Positions 57,784 through 64,000 of a stretch of DNA of 64,000 bases are shown piece by piece. Positions within the stretch are counted from its first letter, which is position 1. Every line of letters begins with the position of its first letter. The stretch comes from Coptis chinensis. Its lineage: Eukaryota > Streptophyta > Magnoliopsida > Ranunculales > Ranunculaceae. The stretch is from NCBI GenBank assembly GCA_015680905.1, contig JADFTS010000064.1, forward strand, positions 124,001 through 188,000, given 5' to 3'. A model generated the notes under the pieces. It did no database searches and had not been told where the DNA came from. It saw nothing but the letters and a program-made list of their open reading frames with translations. Position numbers and translations under genes: made by a program.

Positions 57784-60700
57784 TTGTTTTATCTGACCAG
57801 CAGCAGGCCTCCAGGAGTCATGAGTATCATCAGCTGGAACTGTCGAGGTGTTGGTCGTCCTTCGATGGTTAGCGCACTTAAGGATCATATTAGAAAGGAG
57901 AGACCTACATTGATTTTCTTGTCTAAAACTTTGGCTTCTTACAATAAGTCTGTAGGTGTTATAAGGAGTCTCGGTGGTGAAAATTGATATTTTGTAATTC
58001 CAGCAGTTGGGCATTCTGGTGGGCTTTGGCTATTGTGGGATCCCAATATAACAGTTAATATTATGTACTATGATTCATGGATCATCCATGCTGAACTGAA
58101 TGGAGTAAGTGGCTTGGAGTGGTACTTTTCTGGTGTGTATGCTAGTACTAAGATGAGAATAAGGCGCACTCAATGGAGTATTCTCAATCAACTCCAACCA
58201 AATGCTCAAAAGCCTTGGGTCTGTTTGGGAGATTTTAATTCAATTATGTGGCATGAGGAAAGATGGGGGGGTAGACCAGCAAAAAAATCACATATAGATG
58301 CGTTCCAGGAGATGGTTTATAACTGCGGCCTCATTGATGTTGGCTATGTTGGGAATATATTTACTTGGTGTAATGGACAGAAAGGTCTGAGCAGAATGTA
58401 CCAGAGACTAGATCGAGTCTTATGCAACCCATCTTGGAGGACAATTTTTGCAGAGGCACAAGTTATACATATTTCGACAATCCATTCTGATCATAAGATT
58501 TTGCTGGTCCAACTTCACCCTAAGAAGTCAAAGTTAAAAAGGTCATTTAGATTTGAATCAATGTGGACAACAGATCCTACATGTAAGGAGGTGATTAAGG
58601 CTGCTATGCAAATAGAGTTTTATGGTTCGAGCTCTTATGCCTTTTGTCGAAATTTGACGCTTTGTAGAAGGGAACTACTCAAATGGAATCAAAAAGAGTT
58701 TGGCTACCTACAAACCCAAATGAAGGAGATTGATAATCAACTCAAGCAACTGCAAGAACATAATGCTATGTGTATTATGCCTACAGAGTCAAGTATCCAG
58801 AAAGAACAGGAGCTTTTAATCCAATATGATCATCTGCTGCAACTCCAAGAAATGCACTGGCATAAAAAGTCAAGATAGGATTGGTGGAAATTGGGAGAAA
58901 TGAACACCAAATATTTTCGTACTTTGGTGATTAAGAGAAGACATCGGGCAAACATTTCCCAAATTAAAGACTCGAACGGCACGACACACCAGCAAAGGGA
59001 GGACATTGGTAACTGCTTTGTGAACTACTTTTCTGATCTATTCTCCTCCAGTGTGGATAATCTCCCTGGAAGTTACTTTGATGTTATCCCTCAGCTTGTT
59101 TCTGATGAAGATAATCAATGTCTACTGAGACCAGTTCAAGATTCCGAAGTCTTCGAGGCTTTAAACCATATGGGATCATTAAAAGCTCCCGGCCCAGATG
59201 GTTTTCAGGTATTGTTTTTCAAAAATTATTGGAATGAGGTAGGACCAAAAGTACTTGACTTGGTTAGAAACTTTTTTAACACTGGAGCTTTCTCTAAAGA
59301 AATCAACCACACTCATATAGTCCTTATTCCCAAAACATAGAATCCCATCTCACCTGATCATTTCCGACCGATAAGTTTAACTAATGTAGTGTACAAACTC
59401 ATTTCAAAAATCCTAGTTAATCGAATGAGACCCATTCTCTTGAAAATAATAAGCCCTCACCAATCTGCATTTCTACCCAATCGTTCACTCCATGATAATG
59501 CCCTCCTCACTCATGAAGCCTTCCACACAATTAGATCAAAATACAATCTGAAACAGAATTACTTCGCTCTCAAATTAGACCTACAAAAAGCTTATGACAA
59601 ACTTGATTGGGGTTTTCTCCAAAAAGTCTTGAGAGCTTTTGGATTTGATGAAACTTTTGTCAGAAAAATCATGTTTTGTGTCAAATCTGTTTCCTATTCA
59701 GTTATATTAAATGGATCACCGTTCGGTTATTTCTGCCCTACTCGTGGAATCAGACAAGGTGACCCAATGTCACCTTATTTGTTCATAATTTGTGCTGAAG
59801 TTTTGTCTTTAAAACTTTTGGAGCTTCAATCAAATTCTGCCTATGATGGTATCAAACTTGCAAGGAATTGTCAACCTCTCACACATTTGATGTATGCTGA
59901 TGATATCATTATATATGGCAAAACGGATTTGAAGCAAGCTGTTGATATTAACAAGGTGCTTGAAGAGTATTGTCTTTATTTGTCGGTCAATCAATCGGTC
60001 AAAGTCACAATTCATTCATCACAAGAATTTACATCCAAAGTTTGCAAAAACTCATGTTCAAAATCTTCAAAGTTCCAACAACTCATATTTTTCCAAGCTA
60101 TCTTGGTGTTCCATCTGTCCTCGGACGGGCTAATCAAGATAAGTTTCAACCTTTGGTGCAAAGGTTCAGAGATAGACTGGCCAAGTGGAAAACTATTTTA
60201 CTGAGTAAAGGAGGAAGGTTAACTCTAATTAACTCGGTTCTTTCTGCTCTTCCTTCTCACATTATGTCATGTATCAAACTACCATATGAACTGATTGACC
60301 AGTTAGATAAGTATAGAAGATCTTTTTTATGGGGCCATGATATAACGGAGCGGAAAATGCATTATTTTTCATGGGATTTGGCTTGCACCCCGAGTTAGTG
60401 CGGGGAGGGCTTGGGGTAAAAATCTTGATATTCATAACCTTGCACTCCTTGGTAAGAAGGCATGGGATCTTTTGCATCAAAACTCGCTTTGGGCAAAATA
60501 CATGAAAGACAAATATTTTCCTAATGTTGATTTTTGGCGAGCAAGATGTCGGAGTTTAGTGTCTTCAGCTTGGAAAGTGATGCATAATCTGAGGAATCTA
60601 TTATCTTTTGGTGTTGCTTGGCGCATTGGAGATGGATTATCTGTTCGAGCATGGTTGGATGCATGGGTCACGTGAACACCGTTGGAACTTCCTTTGATTC

Positions 60701-62079
60701 AAAACCTTACAATTGCAATTTAGATAGAGTTCTTTGATTTCATTGATCCCAATCAATCGGCGATGGAATACTCAATTAGTGAGCGATCTTGGCCGATGGA
60801 ATATCTTGATTGGATTTTGACTATCGGTGAAGATTGATGCAACTCAAGACTCGATATTGGGCTCCACACCATAAAGGATGCTATCTGATTAAATCTTCTT
60901 ATCGGATGCTTCAAGATTGGATTGAGCCCTCAAAGTACCACAACAAAATTTTGTTTGCTTTTATATCGGAAATGTAACGTTGCATACAAAATTAGGTGCT
61001 TGCTTGTGGCAAGGATTTTAAGAGGTAATTCCTACATCAGATTTCCTATTAAGGCATCATTTCCATGTGGATCAAGAATGCTTTTTATGCTGACATGAAG
61101 AAGAATCATTACATCATTTGTTCATCGGATGCCCTTTTGCAAGAGCTATATGGTTTGGTTTTGACTTACACTCCATAATATATGGAACAAATTTCATAAC
61201 TTTCAAACAATGGATTGAGGAGGTCATCTACAAGTGCAAGGAATATCAGGTAGACCAAGATTTGGTTCAAAAATTTGCAATAGTCTTTTTGGTGTATTTG
61301 GTTAGCAAGAAATTCATTTCGATTCGGTCAAAGGATCACGAACATAATGCATTTTCTATACAAAGCTAAATCTATGCTCAAATTAAGATGAAGATCTTTG
61401 ATAGTGCTCTCTTGCCATGAGAGAGAGATAGCCAAAGTAGCGATTTCAATATCTTGGCAATTTCCTCCTAGCGGGTGGTTGAAATTGAATACAAATGGGT
61501 CTGCCTTAGATTGTCCGGGGCCACCGGAGCCGGGTGGAGTACTACGAAATGAATATGGTGGTTTTATTTATGGATTTGCAACACCTTTCAAGCGAGCTAA
61601 TGCCATATTGATGGAATGTTATGCACTTAGAATGGGATTGTTGGTAGCAAACAAGTTAGAACTCGATCGCATCATCATTGAAGTGGACTCATATTTCCTT
61701 CATAAAGTAATAATTGGTGAGAAAGAAGAATCACCTTCATCTGTCATAGCTCTAATAGAAGACATCAAACAACTATTGAAGGGATTCAGGCATACAAGGA
61801 TGGTTTGGAACTATAGAGAAGCGAACTGTGTTGCTGATACTTTTGCTCGACATGCGTCGACACAAGCTGCAAGTGATGATTGGATGACCAATCCAATTCC
61901 TCATCAAGATAATATACCAGAAGTGATTCAGCCCTTGTTAAATGAGTTCTCTTCGTTCTGGTGGTCTCATCCACCTGCTTTTGTATTAAGCTCTATAAGA
62001 GCGGATGTTCAAGGAATTTGTACTGAACGATTAATCAGTAAGTAAATAAAAAAAAGTATCGTTTTATCAAAAAAAAAAA
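57784..62079 (+). mobile_element. L1-type LINE ORF2 (endonuclease, RT, RNase H), degenerate
   Basis: Plus-strand ORF2 in order. The AP-endonuclease starts MSIISWNCRGVGRPSMVSAL (57820), with the expected Glu position changed in FLSKTLA; a stop at 57987; then WVCLGDFNSIMWHEERWGGR and the SDHKILLVQL end. A stop at 58878. The reverse transcriptase runs KAPGPDGFQVLFFKNYW, stop at 59340, FRPISLTNVVYKLISKILVN, GIRQGDPMSPYLFIICAE and YADD (about 59900). A frameshift near 60010 follows, then PSYLGVPSVLGRANQDKFQP, zinc-ribbon remains near 60470-61370, and an RNase H domain at 61398-62045. The element ends in A runs at 62046-62079. At least four stops and several frameshifts, so it is dead. Confidence 0.9.
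61398..62045 (+). pseudogene. LINE RNase H domain (RVT_3), open 215-codon frame
   Basis: The last and longest-open part of the LINE. It contains WLKLNTNGSALDCPGPPEPG, MECYALRMGLLVANKLEL, IIIEVDSYFLHKVIIGEKEE and the terminal REANCVADTFARHAS. The first catalytic Asp of the family (N-T-D-G-S) is Asn here; the Glu, second Asp and last Asp are present. The initiator Met is incidental, since the natural protein would continue from RT. Confidence 0.8.
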
Positions 62080-62339
62080 GTTACTTTTGATAAGGAGTTC
62101 GCTGTCTTTGCTTTGCTTTCCTATCATTGTCTCAAGCACCTTCAGGATCTCCAGTTCTTCTACGTTATATGTAGCAATAACTTATTCTTGAAGAGTATTA
62201 GACCCAAGTCCCAACTGCTACTTAGATCTTGTTTTTGGGGCGGTGTTCTGCTTCCCAAAAAACTTGGGGTCCTGTCTAATTGGTCAATGTTGTGGGAGGC
62301 TACACTGTTGAGCGATCATGCAATTGCAAAGCTGTTTTG

Positions 62340-63147
62340 CAGGATGTCCAAATGGGTATCCGACCCGGTTTGAACCCGATTTTTCGGGTTTTGAACGGGT
62401 ATCAGATTATTTGAACTCATACCGGTTTTTAGCGGGTCGGGTTCGGAGTCAGTATTTTGTTGAGAAGTGTGACCAAACTCTATTCTAATCCTATATTTTG
62501 GGTACCCATCGGGCTCGGATTCGGGTTTCGGGTAAGATAAAGCCCGCTATAAATGAAGAAATAAGACAATAAGAATCTTTATTTTAAATATATATATACA
62601 TTTTATTATTTCTTCTGCTATCCACCAATCATTCAAACAAAATAAAACTTTTAATGAACTTGGAAGTAATTATCACCTATATTCGGACATAATTATTTTA
62701 TATGATTTAAAAATAGATACTCGGAATGAACTATAGACACATGATCACATGCAATTATTAAAAAAATTGGAAATCTCGACATAAATTTTTTCATAATCCA
62801 ATATATTAAATAACTCATCATTGTAAACATGAATAAGATCATAATCCAAATATTTATCTAACTCATTCTTTTTATATAAGATTAGTAGTATGCAATTGAA
62901 CCGGATTTGGGGTTCGATTTCGGTCTGGATTTGGTTTCAGGTTTTTTAGCCCTTTTAACGGGTTTATGGCTAGATTATCGGGTCAGGCTCAGGTCGGTCC
63001 GGGTTTAGAGAGTGTGACCAAACCCTACCCTATGTATTTTGGTTCGGGTTCGGGTTTGGGTTTTATCAGGTTTGGACAGGGTTCAGTGCGGGTATTTTGT
63101 TCAGGTTTTGGGCGGGTTTCGAGTTTCGGGCAAGATGGACATCCCTA
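62340..63147. mobile_element. CGGGT-rich non-autonomous hAT-like element, 808 bp
   Basis: The left end CAGGATGTCCA and right end TGGACATCCCTA are inverted repeats. Flanks ctGTTTTG (62332-62339) and aGTTTTGg (63148-63155) look like a diverged 8-bp target duplication. Both subterminal parts are full of CGGGTT/CGGGTA words, and the core is AT-rich without ORF. It sits just after the LINE poly(A). It is related in style to 29290-29606. Confidence 0.65.
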
Positions 63148-63155
63148 AGTTTTGG

Positions 63156-63456
63156 TGGTATCAAAGATTTTAAAGAGAAGATTTCATTTCTACTTCAACC
63201 ATTATGCCAATGTTAAATTGGTCGTTTGTGTGTAGTAATTCAGACATGGAAATATCCACCTTGAAATTAACTGATGAATGTCCTGCGAACTCCAATCCCA
63301 AGTTCCCAACCCCATCACTCCCTTCTCTTTATTTTGTACCATGTATGAAAATGAATTACTTCACTATTAACATTTTTTTTAAAAAAAATACTTTGGAAGA
63401 AAAGTTTCTTTAGAAAAAACGACATTTATTAAGAAATTTAATGATTAAGTAGAAGA
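63156..63456. other. No gene seen
   Basis: Short AT-rich spacer with an A run near 63380. Confidence 0.4.
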
Positions 63457-63762
63457 ATGTACGAATACGGATTTATCACATTAGCTGAAGTCCTCAAGCA
63501 AAAAGGAGCCAATTTATCTTGGGGAGCTAGATCAGTCGCATATGATATTTACTATAGTATCTCTTTGTTTGATCATTGTAATTTCTTTTACATTTGCAGA
63601 GACTCGAACATTATTGTTCATGTACTCGCAACTAGGGGACAACAAGCCCCTCCACATTTTACTTTGAACCCTGCTACGACAAGGTCGTTGATTAGTTTAT
63701 GTATAGATGTAAGGAATGTGGGAAGTATTGCGATATTGGGCTGCAAGTCTTTCCTATTATAG
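63457..63762 (+). pseudogene. RNase H-like C-terminal fragment next to or within copia LTR
   Basis: A 101-codon frame with SWGARSVAYDIYYSISLFDH and FFYICRDSNIIVHVLATRGQ, which is the last part of a LINE-type RNase H domain (the V-A-D-x-L-A motif reads VHVLA, so the Asp is lost). From NIIVHVLATRG on, the same sequence occurs inverted at 54190-54297 beside the other copia end. Confidence 0.6.
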
Positions 63763-64000
63763 AGACTTGTAATTATAGGAAGTGTTTGATTGTAGGATCT
63801 ACTCCAAGAATCCTACACTATATATATATATATATGCGTGTGTTTTCAGTGTAATATTAGAATGAATGAATAAAAACCCCTAATATTTAACATGGTATCA
63901 GAGCCAGGTTCTAAAACTCATAACCGCACTCTCGAATTAGTGTTGCTAGGGTTTGATTACCAATATCCCACCACCACCACCACCACCACCGCACATCCTA
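63600..64000 (+). mobile_element. Copia retrotransposon 5' end (LTR, PBS, leader), cut by window end
   Basis: The LTR ends ...CCCTAATATTTAACA at 63889. It is followed by the primer-binding site TGGTATCAGAGCCAGG and the leader with CCACC repeats, as in the minus-strand copy at 53940-54023. Upstream is a TATA-like (TA)n at about 63820 and AATGAATGAATAAA. If the LTR begins at TGTAGGATCTACTCC (63793) it is only about 100 bp; shared sequence extends back to about 63604, so the start is uncertain. The gag lies beyond the window. Confidence 0.75.

Overview
The window is nuclear DNA of a eudicot plant. It is AT-rich and its genes have introns bounded by GT and AG. It carries plant-only families (a dirigent protein, a plastid GDT1/PAM71-type transporter, CC-type NBS-LRR sequence) and a dense mix of plant transposons. 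Only two long reading frames look fully intact: a loricrin-like Cys/Gly repeat protein (16125-18119, minus) and a dirigent protein (33112-33681, minus). Between them lies an 11-exon PAM71-like gene (23212-28875, minus) with two single-base frame breaks. From memory, Arabidopsis chromosome 1 carries the same three families side by side (about AT1G64140, AT1G64150, AT1G64160). I therefore read 16-34 kb as an old conserved gene block.

Left part, 0-15 kb: a gene-fragment and transposon graveyard. A receptor-like kinase sequence is joined to cytochrome b5 exons and broken by a 235-bp poly(A) retroposon. A LINE RNase H fragment abuts a degenerate Helitron helicase. Next come a 748-bp hAT element with a perfect 8-bp target duplication, and minus-strand exon pieces of ARIA/ABAP1-type armadillo protein, ALDH3 and importin-alpha. 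Part of a MATE transporter and a long fold-back element follow. Several pieces keep introns, so they were copied as genomic DNA.

Middle, 28.9-44.7 kb: a shared promoter-like stretch with TGGGCC/T motifs, a hAT-like CGGGT-rich repeat, a Helitron 3' terminus, the dirigent gene, then an NBS-LRR pseudogene with a 620-bp internal tandem duplication, an FTSHI5 pseudogene and a dihydroxy-acid dehydratase (DHAD) fragment.

Right part, 44.7-64 kb: a 7.1-kb PIF/Harbinger element sits inside the DHAD exon, with a 24-bp perfect terminal repeat and TAA target duplication. Besides a Myb/NAM-like ORF1 and a DDE transposase it carries a degenerate plant-mobile-domain (PMD) ORF. This is the most unusual composition in the window. 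It is followed by a copia end, a 78-bp (AT)-cored palindrome, a HIT zinc-finger (ZNHIT3-like) gene with frame problems, a nearly full L1-type LINE with stops, a second CGGGT-rich hAT-like element, and a second copia end in opposite orientation running off the window. Family names come from motif recognition by eye; no searches were run.
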